Positions 20,701 to 29,027 of a stretch of DNA of 64,000 nucleotides are shown here, piece by piece. The position numbers and the translations under genes are program-made. The first letter of the stretch is position 1. Each line of letters begins with the position of its first letter. This DNA comes from Gemmatimonadaceae bacterium. Lineage in GTDB: Bacteria > Gemmatimonadota > Gemmatimonadetes > Gemmatimonadales > Gemmatimonadaceae. The stretch covers positions 35,163-99,162 of the forward strand of contig JANYHT010000040.1 in the NCBI GenBank assembly GCA_025358925.1, in the 5' to 3' direction. The notes under the pieces were generated by a model. It did no database searches. It was not told where the DNA came from and saw only the letters and a list, made by a program, of their open reading frames with translations.

Positions 20701-21156
20701 GCGCTGCTTGACGGTACCATCGGTCATAAGATTCAAAATCAGGGCGAAGGCTGGGGTTTGCTTGACCTGTCGTCTGGCTACTTCGACCAAGGGGCGAAGT
20801 CGGTAGAGAACGCCAAGCCAATCGGCTACGGCTGGCGCGCCGGTGGCTCCGAAGGCGCTGGATCGGGCGGGTTTTATGACCAGCTGGGCCCCAATAACTA
20901 CAACACCGAGAACGGATCATATGCGAAGATCCGCGAAGCGAGTGTGACGTACCATGTTGGCAAGCTTCGTGGCGCGGGCGATTGGACCATCTCGGCCATT
21001 GGCCGCAATCTGTTCACGTTCACGAAATACAGCGGCTACGACCCAGAAGTTGGCGTCTCCGGTGGACAAGCGGGCTCGGGCCTAATTAATCAGGTCGATG
21101 CGTTTGATTTCCCGACGCTCCGTACGTACACCATCTCCATTTCCACGCGCTTCTAG
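17782..21156 (+). CDS. SusC/RagA-family TonB-dependent outer-membrane receptor
   Basis: A 1124-aa nutrient importer. ATG 17782 follows AAGGGAG and gives a signal peptide (LRWTALAGLTVLLALPASQ, cleavage after ASAQ). Next come a CarboxypepD_reg-like domain (ISGKVLSESGQVLEFANVFI) and a plug with the SusC features ALQGKVAGMRIASTSGQPG, EILLRGPTSI, PLLIVDG and VEVVKGAAGASLYGAAAANG. The barrel ends in a C-terminal phenylalanine (ISISTRF). A SusD-family gene follows three bases after the stop, forming the standard SusCD pair in which SusC is the channel and SusD the lid. No glycosidase or sensor is nearby, so the substrate cannot be inferred. Confidence 0.95.
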   Translation: MTTMSLLHRLRWTALAGLTVLLALPASQASAQNAVISGKVLSESGQVLEFANVFISELVISVPTNAQGAFSIVVPAARISGQAVNLRVRAVGYLPGVIPIRLTAGAQSHDFSLKKDINRLSEVIVTGSIEGTERSKVAFSVGRITAEDIPVPALNPITALQGKVAGMRIASTSGQPGSTPEILLRGPTSINASGRNTGPLLIVDGTILRNQSLNEIGGLDIESVEVVKGAAGASLYGAAAANGVIVIKTKRGASRDGVKFNFRSEYGNSAVNSTDYGQPIYHQLQLDETGTRFCVAGAGNVAPCSKTFNWMQEILRINSVNADTIRTQQSGQWASPGASGGELLNQYQASPWPGQRYNTFAQLTQSAPVTLNSIDASGRAGGVRYFASGAFTSDAGAIRNLNGSQQRRARVNLDYDVRPNLTVAISTLYDKSFTDNRGSFFGGLLRGAPAGTDYLVRDSLGRGIIKGGGTGFRPTGNGAGTFLYATENSTSYTNAARYLASATITYTPAEWASFDALYSYDYRSRYNNAYLVKGFRTDGISAASNSGNQQLGFGNRESMNAQISATFRKQLTSDLNAKVNFRGLIDRDFQLRDTTSGQVYVVKDVYTLSNTTTNFTTGSSSFLIKNLGAIAGANIDYKGKYILDGTYRYDGSSLFGAGNRWAPFGRVSGVWRVSEEKFWGVPYVSDFRVRASRGSAGNTPRFDAQYETYNCAATGCSLGQAGNTQLKPETTTETEMGSDFTLFGKLGVEVTYAASDTRNQILNVPTPAALGFSSKWQNAGTLSNKTFELALNLPVISKKDFQWNMRGTYDRTRTYITELFLPEYFTSAGTGQGTGSLFLISARKDIQDGVPVNRYGNIWGRKFYKTCGDMPSSVQTQCGAGKAYQVNDQGWVVWTGEGNSYKDGITKNLWNSKLSAANSPWNFPLQFGHPIIDRPLRGEKGEGVGTNHILGNTLPAFRFGFNNTITYKKLSLYALLDGTIGHKIQNQGEGWGLLDLSSGYFDQGAKSVENAKPIGYGWRAGGSEGAGSGGFYDQLGPNNYNTENGSYAKIREASVTYHVGKLRGAGDWTISAIGRNLFTFTKYSGYDPEVGVSGGQAGSGLINQVDAFDFPTLRTYTISISTRF

Positions 21157-21159
21157 GAC

Positions 21160-22863
21160 ATGGCCAACATGACAAAGACATTCATCCGATGGACCGCCGT
21201 TTCGGCGGTCCTGATTGGGTCAGTTGCTTGTAACGACACGAAGTTGGTGGTGACCAACCCCAACTCCGGCGAATCGTCGCGTGTGCTCGGCACGCCCAAC
21301 GATGCGGAGGCACTGCTGGGTACGTATTACAAGCGGTGGAGTAGTGGCGTATACGGATCGACGACGGACTTGCAAGGCATGGCCGGCATGCAGTCGATGA
21401 TGAATTACTCCAGCCTCGCGAATAATTGTTTGAATGGACGGACGCCATTTACCGGCGCGTCCAATAGCAATGCGCCCGGCAACGTTTGTGGTGGCGAACA
21501 GTATCGCTTGTTCTCTTTCATGGGTGAAGTGAATCGGGTTGCCAGTACGTTCCTGACGCAGATCAAATCCGGAAACTTAGTGTTGGGCAACCCGGCGCGA
21601 GAAAATCGCGACAAGGCATTTGCTGAATTCTTGAACGGTATCGCGATCGGGTACACCGCGTTGATGCACGATTCGGTTTCTGTGGTCAGCACCGGTCAAT
21701 CGGCGCAAGACGCTGGAACGTTGAGCGGCTACAAGGCTGCAGCCGATACGGCATATGCGGCCTTTCAGCGTGCGATCGACTTAACGAACATCGTGGCGAT
21801 TGGTGATCAAGGGTTTCCACTTCCAACAACGTGGATTCCGTCACCAACGTCTTGGTCGAAAGCGAACTTCATCCAATTGGTGCGGTCGTATCGCGCTCGG
21901 CTCCGCGCGAACATGGCGCGCACCCCCGCAGAACGTGCGGCGGTTGATTGGACGGCGGTTATTGCCGACGCGCAAAACGGGTTTACGGCGGATCACATGA
22001 TTATTACGAACGTGACAACCGGTCCGGTAAACTCGTGGCGTTCGCAATACTTGACGTTCACTACGTGGCACCAGATGCCGCCGTTTTACATCGGAATGGC
22101 CGATGTCTCGGGCAGTTACGCGGCGTGGATTGCCCAGCCGGTCGGCGAACGCGGCGCGGCGAGTTTCACCTTGGTCACGCCCGACTTACGCTTTCCGCAA
22201 GGAGCAAATCGCGCTGCGCAGCAAGCAGATTTTGCGATTACCTCATGCACTGCAGCGAACACAGTATGCAAGCGCTACTTCGTGAATCGCCCGGCGGGTA
22301 ACGACGTGCTCTCTGGTGCGGGTTTTGGTTTCTCAAATTATGATCACGTGCGCTTTTATCCGTGGGCGCAAAACGGCGATGGTTCTGGCGCGCGCAATGG
22401 ACCAACACCGTTCCTGGTGAAAACAGAGTTGGATATGTTGCAGGCGGAGGGGCTCTATCGTGCGGGCAACTACGCTGGCGCAGCCGCACTCGTGAACGTT
22501 ACGCGCGTCGCCAATGGACTTCCGGCCATCACCGCGTTCGATGCAACGTCGGCAGTTCCGGGTGGTGACGTGAACTGCGTACCTAAGGTTCCAGTCGCAC
22601 CGTTCAATCGAATTGCCTGCGGTACGCTGTGGGATGCGCTCAAATATGAGAAGCGCATTGAGACCGCGTATACGCATTACGCTCCGTGGTATCTCGACGG
22701 GCGCGGTTGGGGTGAACTTCCCAAAGACACACCACTGTTTTGGGCTGTACCGTACCAAGATCTGCAGGCACGTGGCACGGCGATCAGCGCGATTTACGGT
22801 GCCGGACCTGGTGTGGGCAACGCGCCCGGATCGGTGGCGCCAGTCAGCGTATACGGTTGGTAA
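21160..22863 (+). CDS. SusD/RagB-family nutrient-binding lipoprotein
   Basis: A 567-aa surface lipoprotein, the expected lid of the SusC-like channel encoded three bases upstream. The N-terminus (MTKTFIRWTAVSAVLIGSVAC) has a lipobox ending at Cys24, followed by VTNPNSGESSRVLGTPNDAE, the typical SusD opening. Helical TPR-like segments follow, and the C-terminal part has the SusD-style FLVKTELDMLQAEGLYRAG, YAGAAALVNVTRVANGLPAI and WDALKYEKRIETAYTHYAPW. The start could be ATG 21160 or 21169. Unusually for SusD it ends in a Gly/Pro-rich tail (GAGPGVGNAPGSVAPVSVYG). Substrate unknown. Confidence 0.92.
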   Translation: MANMTKTFIRWTAVSAVLIGSVACNDTKLVVTNPNSGESSRVLGTPNDAEALLGTYYKRWSSGVYGSTTDLQGMAGMQSMMNYSSLANNCLNGRTPFTGASNSNAPGNVCGGEQYRLFSFMGEVNRVASTFLTQIKSGNLVLGNPARENRDKAFAEFLNGIAIGYTALMHDSVSVVSTGQSAQDAGTLSGYKAAADTAYAAFQRAIDLTNIVAIGDQGFPLPTTWIPSPTSWSKANFIQLVRSYRARLRANMARTPAERAAVDWTAVIADAQNGFTADHMIITNVTTGPVNSWRSQYLTFTTWHQMPPFYIGMADVSGSYAAWIAQPVGERGAASFTLVTPDLRFPQGANRAAQQADFAITSCTAANTVCKRYFVNRPAGNDVLSGAGFGFSNYDHVRFYPWAQNGDGSGARNGPTPFLVKTELDMLQAEGLYRAGNYAGAAALVNVTRVANGLPAITAFDATSAVPGGDVNCVPKVPVAPFNRIACGTLWDALKYEKRIETAYTHYAPWYLDGRGWGELPKDTPLFWAVPYQDLQARGTAISAIYGAGPGVGNAPGSVAPVSVYGW

Positions 22864-22877
22864 TAACGCGTTTCCGG

Positions 22878-23354
22878 ATGCGGCCGACCGTTGTATTTTG
22901 GGTCGTCGTTCTGTTCACCGCGACAGGCTGTTTCTCGTTGCAGCCCGTCGCGGGCCAACCGCTGCCGCTTGGCACTGTGCTCTCGCTCAGCATCAATGAT
23001 GCGGGTCGCGTGGCGCTCGGTGCAAAGATGGGACAAGGGATTTCCGACATTGAAGGGCGTCTCGTACAGAAAGACAGTGCCGCCTATGTGTTGGCGGTTT
23101 CACAGGTGAAATCACTTCGCGACGGCGTGCAAGTCTGGTCTGGAGAACACGTGAGCGTCGGCACCGAATTCGTGAACGTTGCGAGCGAGAAGCGGTTCTC
23201 GCGGAGCCGCACGGCGCTCTTGAGTGCGGCCACGGTTGGAGTCATCGCGATTTTGGTTTCGCAGGGCATTTTGGGCAACCTGTCTGGCGCCGATGTGAAG
23301 ACGCCTCCTGACACGGCTCGATCGATCAAAATTCCGCTCGTCATCAATCGATAG
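22878..23354 (+). CDS. Small lipoprotein with a transmembrane segment
   Basis: A 158-aa protein starting at ATG 22878, 14 bases after the SusD stop. The N-terminus MRPTVVFWVVVLFTATGC carries a TATGC lipobox. A mature beta-rich region (LSLSINDAGRVALGAKMG; DSAAYVLAVSQVKSLRDG; EHVSVGTEFVNVASEKRFSR) precedes a hydrophobic segment (ALLSAATVGVIAILVSQGIL) near the C-terminus. It resembles small envelope proteins that probe a membrane-bound parameter, but no family was recognised. Position suggests an accessory of the SusCD unit. Confidence 0.65.
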   Translation: MRPTVVFWVVVLFTATGCFSLQPVAGQPLPLGTVLSLSINDAGRVALGAKMGQGISDIEGRLVQKDSAAYVLAVSQVKSLRDGVQVWSGEHVSVGTEFVNVASEKRFSRSRTALLSAATVGVIAILVSQGILGNLSGADVKTPPDTARSIKIPLVINR

Positions 23355-23386
23355 CAGGGCTCGTCTCCACCTCCACGGAGTGGTTC

Positions 23387-24265
23387 ATGCAAAGTTTTTT
23401 TCGCGTCTCGGCGTTGTGCGTACTCGCAGCAATTTCCATAAGCGCCTGTGCCCCTGAACAGGTCACCGTCACGCCGGTGGTCCCGACAGCGGGTGTTCGT
23501 TTCATCAACGCGGTGCCGGATAGCTCTGGTGCGTTCGGGCTGGATTTTCGTTTCGTCGACATTGTCGAAAACAGCGCGGCGTTTCGCGTTCCCTTCCGCA
23601 ATTCACCAACAACAACTGGCGGCGTTACTGCGTCCACCGCGACGCAATACAGACCGGCGCAAGTTGGCAGCAGACACTTTGTAGTTTTTCTTGACGACAC
23701 GATACAGGCGATCACCTCGACGAAGCTGAAGGACTCCACGCTCACGCTCGTCGATGGCAAGAATTACACGGTGATTTTGTGGGGAGCTGCGCGAGCCGGG
23801 CAGATGAAACTTTCAGTGATAGAAGAGACGATTGCTGATCCCGGTGCGTCCAAGGTCGCGCTGCGCGTGATAAACGCGTCCACGTCGGCTATTGATGTGC
23901 GCGCGTACAAGACAGGCGGAACGCTTCCTGACGCTGCGACGTGGTCCAACGTCGGGGCGCTTGCGTCATCATCGTTCGCGGTTGCCGACACAGGATCAAT
24001 CTCGTACAACGTGCAACCGGCTGGCGGCGGAACGGCGTTGTTTGCTGATCAAATCGCATTGCTCGGCGCCGTCGCGCTGTCGAGCGCTGGTGCAGGTGGC
24101 AAGTTGGATATCGAACCCATCCCGGGCACACGCGTTGGTGGGTCGGCAGTAACGCTTGTGGTCTATCCGCGTTCAACTGCCGGTGCACGTACGCCACAAA
24201 CGGCAGCGTTCCTCGTACCCGCAGGATCTTTCATGTGGGACAAGCGTCCGCCGCGCGGGTTCTAG
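23387..24265 (+). CDS. DUF4397-domain lipoprotein
   Basis: A 292-aa lipoprotein: MQSFFRVSALCVLAAISISAC with lipobox SISAC. Two successive beta-domain units begin VRFINAVPDSSGAFGLDFRF and VALRVINASTSAIDVRAYKT. This pattern (residues on body, name and price in annotation terms: VRxxNAxPDxxxxDv) is that of DUF4397, repeated beta-sandwiches found on exported proteins. It ends the SusCD group, 32 bases after the previous stop, and a terminator follows. Function unknown; probably a surface-exposed lipoprotein. Confidence 0.78.
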   Translation: MQSFFRVSALCVLAAISISACAPEQVTVTPVVPTAGVRFINAVPDSSGAFGLDFRFVDIVENSAAFRVPFRNSPTTTGGVTASTATQYRPAQVGSRHFVVFLDDTIQAITSTKLKDSTLTLVDGKNYTVILWGAARAGQMKLSVIEETIADPGASKVALRVINASTSAIDVRAYKTGGTLPDAATWSNVGALASSSFAVADTGSISYNVQPAGGGTALFADQIALLGAVALSSAGAGGKLDIEPIPGTRVGGSAVTLVVYPRSTAGARTPQTAAFLVPAGSFMWDKRPPRGF

Positions 24266-24307
24266 CAATATGTCGTCGCTGTGACAGCATCACGGCGTTC
24301 ATCACCC

Positions 24308-24340
24308 AACGAAGGCCGCCAGACTCTGGCGGCCTTCGTT
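24308..24340 (+). terminator. Strong hairpin terminator after the SusCD group
   Basis: AACGAAGGCCGCCAGA (24308-24323) and TCTGGCGGCCTTCGTT (24325-24340) are exact reverse complements; with a realistic loop the stem is about 13-14 bp. The 3' flank is not T-rich. It also reads as a hairpin on the other strand. Confidence 0.75.
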
Positions 24341-24365
24341 GCGAACAGCGTCCTCAACACTCCTC

Positions 24366-25448
24366 ATGGCTCGTTCGTCAAAACATCGCCCGTTTAATGC
24401 TGCGGCTACGTCGGTCGCGTCGCGTTCGTCGCGGTCGATCATCTCTCCTGTGGTCGACTTACTGAGCGTTGGTGGCTTATCGTTGCTGTTCTTGGTGCCG
24501 TTGTTGCTCAGTGGTCGTACGGATCTCGTGCTCATCGGGGTTGGCGCACAAGCATGGATTGCCACCGCCATCAACATGCCGCACTTCATGGCGTCGTATC
24601 GTCTCGTATACGGGAGTCGCCGAATGATCATGGCGCACAAATGGGCGTCGATGTACGTCCCGTCAATTCTGTTGCTCTACATCATGGCCGCGATCTGGGA
24701 AGCGCAATACTCACAACTGATGGTGATCGTGCTTATCACCGTCGCCAGCGTGTATCTCGCGTGGCACTATACAGGTCAAGTGTGGGGCATGATGGCCTCG
24801 TTCGCGTTCCTTGATGGGCGAGCATTTAGCGCGACAGAACGACGTCTCATACGCACAAGTCTGCGAATTCTGCTGATCTGGCATCTTGCTTGGTTTTTGT
24901 ATACGCAATTGCGCGATCCGAGCCGAGTGGAATGGATTTATCGTGTTGCGAGTGGCGCCACCGTGATTGCGTTTTTGATGGGCGCAGTGGGTCTTTTTCG
25001 AATGCGACAACGCACGGGACGGATGCCGCCGAGGTTGGCCGTTGTCGCATGGCTTGCGCTGTTTATTTGGTACGCGGCGATGGCGCGCGACCCAAAAGCG
25101 CTGTTTTGGGTGCAAATTGCTCATGCCATTCAGTACCTCGCATTCCCCGTGCGCATGGAGCTCAACCACTCGGCAGCAGCGCCGAACGCTTCGCCATCGC
25201 GTACGATCGTGCACATGGTGTTGTATGCCGCGGCGTTGTTGCTGGTGAGCGTGATTGTTGCGCAGCTTGTGCCCATGTCACTGATGGGCGTGATCGGCGA
25301 CGCTTTTGGTGAAGCACCGGGTCGCGCCGCGCCAATTCTCATTTTGATGTTCGTCAACATTCATCACTACTTCACTGACGGCGTCTTGTGGAAGATCAGC
25401 AACCCGATGGTTCGTCAGCAACTGTTCGCACACGTGTCGCCCCGATGA
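24366..25448 (+). CDS. Polytopic inner-membrane protein of unknown family, His-rich loops
   Basis: A 360-aa protein with about nine to ten hydrophobic segments (for example SVGGLSLLFLVPLLLS, YVPSILLLYIMAAIW, LMVIVLITVASVYLAW, TIVHMVLYAAALLLVSVIVA). Conserved-looking polar motifs sit at membrane edges: NMPHFMASYRLVYG, AWHYTGQVWGMM, QIAHAIQYLAFPVRMELNH and VNIHHYFTDGVLWK. Such intramembrane histidine clusters recall metal-dependent membrane enzymes, but no family is assigned. ATG 24366 is preferred over the TTG inside the terminator. The next frame starts within its stop codon (ATGA at 25445). Function is left open. Confidence 0.75.
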   Translation: MARSSKHRPFNAAATSVASRSSRSIISPVVDLLSVGGLSLLFLVPLLLSGRTDLVLIGVGAQAWIATAINMPHFMASYRLVYGSRRMIMAHKWASMYVPSILLLYIMAAIWEAQYSQLMVIVLITVASVYLAWHYTGQVWGMMASFAFLDGRAFSATERRLIRTSLRILLIWHLAWFLYTQLRDPSRVEWIYRVASGATVIAFLMGAVGLFRMRQRTGRMPPRLAVVAWLALFIWYAAMARDPKALFWVQIAHAIQYLAFPVRMELNHSAAAPNASPSRTIVHMVLYAAALLLVSVIVAQLVPMSLMGVIGDAFGEAPGRAAPILILMFVNIHHYFTDGVLWKISNPMVRQQLFAHVSPR

Positions 25449-25492
25449 CTGCACACTCGCGTTTTGCGTTTCATTCCCGTTTGAGGCATATC

Positions 25493-26083
25493 ATGACTCG
25501 CGTTCGCAACACATTCGTTCTGCTGCTGCTTTTTCCCACGATCGCCGCAGCCCAAAAGAAAGCAATGGGCGGTTCGAAAGAGACTGATTGGAGCGCGGTC
25601 GCTGAAAAAAAGGCGCCTGCTGGCCCGTCGATTTCGACGAAAGACTTTGAGAATGCCAGTCCATTCAAACTCTTTCTCGACAAGAAGAAAGATCTCAAGC
25701 TCACCGACGCGCAGCTCGTATCGTTCAAAGATCTTGATGGCAAGTTGAAAGAAGCGAATCGCGAACGTTTTACACTGCTCGATTCGCTGAAGCGTGACGC
25801 ACGACCGCGCACGTCCGGCAATGCGGCGGCGGAAGATGAAGTGCGGATGGTGCTCGCGCGGGACGCTTTGATGGGCGTCGCGCGGGATATTCGCATGAGT
25901 TTCGATGCGGCCGCAAAGGATGCGCTCCCAACCCTTGACGCATCGCAACAGGCATCGGCCCAAGAGGTGATGCAAAAATACGAGAAGGACATGCGGGACA
26001 TGATGCGCGAGAAGCTTGGTGTCAACGCCGACGACGGCGGACCGGCGGCAGCAAAACGCGGTCGGCCGCCCGTTAGCGCGTAA
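25493..26083 (+). CDS. Periplasmic Spy/CpxP-like helical protein
   Basis: A 196-aa exported protein. ATG 25493 follows TTGAGG six bases upstream and starts a signal peptide (MTRVRNTFVLLLLF, cleavage after AAAQ); an ATG at 25445 overlapping the previous stop is an alternative. The mature part is charged and helical: LKLTDAQLVSFKDLDGKL, then KEANRERFTLLDSLKRDA, and a late helix MQKYEKDMRDMMREKLG. The LTDAQ..FK pattern resembles the LTxxQ motif of Spy/CpxP periplasmic chaperones and similar proteins. The C-terminus ends in a basic KRGRPPVSA. It overlaps the convergent lipoprotein gene by 11 bases. Confidence 0.7.
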   Translation: MTRVRNTFVLLLLFPTIAAAQKKAMGGSKETDWSAVAEKKAPAGPSISTKDFENASPFKLFLDKKKDLKLTDAQLVSFKDLDGKLKEANRERFTLLDSLKRDARPRTSGNAAAEDEVRMVLARDALMGVARDIRMSFDAAAKDALPTLDASQQASAQEVMQKYEKDMRDMMREKLGVNADDGGPAAAKRGRPPVSA

Positions 26084-26618
26084 GTCGCGCCGTCACCAGA
26101 TCGGCAACGCGAATCTCGATGCCACCCTTCGATGAGCAGCGTAAGTACGCCTGATTAAACGTGGCTGGGCGCGCCTGTGCATCAACAACGGTTGTTAAAG
26201 TGGCGCCTGACTTTCCTTCAGACGCCACGGTTGTCATCACGCTTAAGAATACGTCGTACGAATCGGCGTTCGGGCCGATCTGTGTGTTGCCGCAGTCGAG
26301 GTAGCGACTGAGCGACACCTTGCCTAATCGTTGACGAATTTTATAACCGCCGTTCCCAATGGTTTTATGCGCGAGATCGAGTGTGGTGACCGGAATGCCG
26401 ACCGAGTCAAACACCGACGGAAGCACGCGAAACACCACGTCCGGAGCGAACGTCAAATGCGAGACGTCTGCCGAACTCGTGGTGGATACAGTCATCGAGC
26501 CAACGCCACCACCGCCGATGGTTTGCGTCGCTGGGCGCGCGGACGCCGGAGCGGATGATGGAGACGTTGAGGCGCAACCTGGCAAGAGCGCGAGGGCGGC
26601 GAATAGTAGACGGCGCAT
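26073..26618 (-). CDS. Small lipoprotein of unknown function
   Basis: A 181-aa lipoprotein from ATG 26618, with GGAG seven bases upstream. MRRLLFAALALLPGC has a clear lipobox (LPGC). A Ser/Ala/Pro linker leads to a compact domain (VFRVLPSVFDSVGIPVTTLD; IGNGGYKIRQRLGKV; SYDVFLSVMTTVASEGKS; TLTTVVDAQARPATFNQAYL) with two cysteines (YLDCGN, RCSSKGG). It has the character of a real secreted domain. Its 5' 212 bases overlap, in another frame, the end of the open frame of the upstream gene, so one of the two ends is suspect. Confidence 0.75.
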   Translation of the reverse strand: MRRLLFAALALLPGCASTSPSSAPASARPATQTIGGGGVGSMTVSTTSSADVSHLTFAPDVVFRVLPSVFDSVGIPVTTLDLAHKTIGNGGYKIRQRLGKVSLSRYLDCGNTQIGPNADSYDVFLSVMTTVASEGKSGATLTTVVDAQARPATFNQAYLRCSSKGGIEIRVADLVTARLTR

Positions 26619-28944
26619 ACAAAACTCCACGAGGTAGGATAGCCGAATAGACGTCGCTTTCGAGGTAGTGTCCAGCCGTATCAACTATGAGATCGACACG
26701 GGCGAAGGGCCGATCCGCGCGTAATTGCACAGTGAGCGGTGTCGACACCAAAGTCCGAGCGCTGTCCGCTGCTGCGCGCACGAGCACGCGGACACCGGCA
26801 GGTACGTTGCATAGGCGAAACGCGCCATTCGACGCAACGGGCGCAACCAACGGTGCATGGTTGACCCATTCGGCAACCACGCGCAAGTCGGAAGGAAGTG
26901 TCGCGTCGTTTCGCGCGCGTACGCGTCCAACGAGAAATCCCGAAACGTTCGGAGACCCACACGCGGATGATAAAATCGCCTCGTTTGACGGCACAAAAAG
27001 CGACAGCGAGACCGATGTTGCCGTTAGTGTTGCGCTCGTGCGTGCGGCGATGCCAATCGAATCCAGCCATGGCGTACTGACCTCCACCATATGCACGCCA
27101 CGCGCGACGCCACCAATGATAAACGTACCCGACGCGTCAGTCGCGCCTTCAAATGGTGTACCGAGCAGCGTCACACGCGCATCGGGAACGACGCGACCCG
27201 TCAGCGAATCCTTTACCGTGCCGGAGACCAACACCATCGATTCTGTTGAGATCGCAGCGCCATCGCTCGCCGCGATTGCCAGCGTCGGCAACGGGACGCG
27301 CACGATGGACAAGCCCTCCGCCACGACGCGCCGTACCCGCACGGCATCTTTCGGATCGCGCCACGCGGCAACTTCGACTGAGGTATTGTTGGGTAGACCA
27401 CGACAGACGTGTACGAGCCCGTCTGCGCCAGCAATGCCGTTATCTGACACGACGCGCCAACGCGAACCGTCCGCGGCGCTGACGCTCCATTTGGCGCCCG
27501 CCACGGGCTGTCCGCCACGAGCAACCACTCGCGCGAGCAACCAAGCCTCATTCGGTGTTGGCGTTTCGCGACCGCAGATGGCAGCCATGTATTCCTGCGC
27601 CGTTGGCACGACTACCCGCACCAGTACCGATGACGCCCGTCGCGCCGAGATCGTGCGACCGGTCGGAATCTGCACATTGATTTCTGTCAAGCGCGGATCA
27701 TCCACGACGAACGCGTACGGTCCAGGCAGCACATGCGCTATCACGCCGCGGCCCGTGCTATCAGTGGTGACACGATAGCCAGTGCCGAGAAGATTCAGCG
27801 TTACACCTGCGGCAACTTCTCCTCGGCGATTCACGGCGGTGATGTGCAGCGTACTCAGTTCACCATCCCAGGTTTGTCCATCTGGCCACCGCGCGCGAGC
27901 CAGTTCTCCGCCAATCTCGCGAATGGCGTACACCTGTGACGACTGTCCGAGATCGGTCACGATGGTGTCCGGTGCGCCAACCAAACGCAGCATCCACTGA
28001 TCGATAAACGGTACGCCGCTGGGCAACGTGCGAAACCCAACGCGTCCGCCCGCATTGAACGATTCGGCGAGCGCTTCGATGCCGACGTAACGGAACTCGA
28101 TATCGTGCAGCGCACGCGCTGCGGTATCAATCCAGAGCGTCCCATCAATGTCGACCCGACCATCGCGATGACTGGCCGTCGTAAAACGCAATCCTACTTG
28201 CGACGTGCGCGCGCTATCCGCTGACGCCAAGCTGAAGCAGTACCCACGTTGAAACCGCTCATCGAGCAGCACATCGGCGTCAGGGCCAAAATACGTATAC
28301 TGACCGGCCGTCCCTGCACGAAAACCGCGATCTACAAAATCGATGGCGCTGTGCACGGCATTGAACGAGGTGGTCGCGTTGTGCGATGAGTCGACACGCA
28401 CCAATTGCCGTTGCACGTCCACACCGTCAAGGTCGAGATAGCGCTCAAAGCGCAGTACGTGCAGCTCCGCCGGTTGGCGTTCACGTGCGACGACGGTGGC
28501 GAGTAAGCCCGCGCGCGCCTGATCGAGCAGCGCATACGCCTCCGCACGATCACCTCGCGTTGGACATCCGCGCGCTGCGGTTACCTCCATCGCATCAAGC
28601 GCGCGCGGCACCGTTGCGAGCGTGAGGTCGACCGTCGTCAGATCGGCGAGTATGAGCGGTAGCCGTTCAGTCGTTGGTCGAAAGCCGAGTCGTATGGCGC
28701 GTACGAGCATCGCCGAGGCGGGCCGTTGCAATCGATATTGCCCGCGCTCGCCAGTGATGGTGCGACTGATTGTTGTGCCGAGCGCATCAAGTGCGAGCAC
28801 AACGGCGCCGGAAACGGGCTTGCCGGACGCGCTATCGCGAACCACGCCACGCACTTCACTCGTCTGCGCATTGGCGCGTAGAGCGAACGCCATGAATGCG
28901 CCGATGCATATCGAAAGTCGGAGCGCGCTGCTGCAGCAAATCAT
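26407..28944 (-). CDS. Exported carboxypeptidase-regulatory-like surface protein; 3' end doubtful
   Basis: An 845-aa open frame. ATG 28944 starts a signal peptide (MICCSSALRLSICIGAFMAF, cleavage after NAQ). Residues about 30-110 are a CarboxypepD_reg-like sandwich (VRGVVRDSASGKPVSGAVVL), further such units lie near the middle (VNRRGEVAAGVTLNLLGTGY) and late (VSGTVKDSLTGRVVPDARVT), and a middle region resembles outer-membrane associated domains. The last 90 or so residues, after DRPFARVDLIVD, become Arg-rich and unlike the rest, reading through the gap and into the next gene in another frame. A small indel near 26690 would end the protein at about 26685. Real 3' boundary is uncertain. Confidence 0.7.
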   Translation of the reverse strand: MICCSSALRLSICIGAFMAFALRANAQTSEVRGVVRDSASGKPVSGAVVLALDALGTTISRTITGERGQYRLQRPASAMLVRAIRLGFRPTTERLPLILADLTTVDLTLATVPRALDAMEVTAARGCPTRGDRAEAYALLDQARAGLLATVVARERQPAELHVLRFERYLDLDGVDVQRQLVRVDSSHNATTSFNAVHSAIDFVDRGFRAGTAGQYTYFGPDADVLLDERFQRGYCFSLASADSARTSQVGLRFTTASHRDGRVDIDGTLWIDTAARALHDIEFRYVGIEALAESFNAGGRVGFRTLPSGVPFIDQWMLRLVGAPDTIVTDLGQSSQVYAIREIGGELARARWPDGQTWDGELSTLHITAVNRRGEVAAGVTLNLLGTGYRVTTDSTGRGVIAHVLPGPYAFVVDDPRLTEINVQIPTGRTISARRASSVLVRVVVPTAQEYMAAICGRETPTPNEAWLLARVVARGGQPVAGAKWSVSAADGSRWRVVSDNGIAGADGLVHVCRGLPNNTSVEVAAWRDPKDAVRVRRVVAEGLSIVRVPLPTLAIAASDGAAISTESMVLVSGTVKDSLTGRVVPDARVTLLGTPFEGATDASGTFIIGGVARGVHMVEVSTPWLDSIGIAARTSATLTATSVSLSLFVPSNEAILSSACGSPNVSGFLVGRVRARNDATLPSDLRVVAEWVNHAPLVAPVASNGAFRLCNVPAGVRVLVRAAADSARTLVSTPLTVQLRADRPFARVDLIVDTAGHYLESDVYSAILPRGVLYAPSTIRRPRALARLRLNVSIIRSGVRAPSDANHRRWWRWLDDCIHHEFGRRLAFDVRSGRGVSRASVGV

Positions 28945-29027
28945 GTGCGATTTCGCAAAGCGAGTACGCGACCGGGAGGGGCGTATCGGAGGGACCGTAT
29001 GTCCAAAGAAATATAGGATGCGGCCCA

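Noticed and set aside
26687..27778. 363-aa plus-strand open frame opposite the surface protein
   Set aside because: The sense frame has a signal peptide and recognisable domains; the antisense product is Thr/Arg/Pro-rich with no motif.
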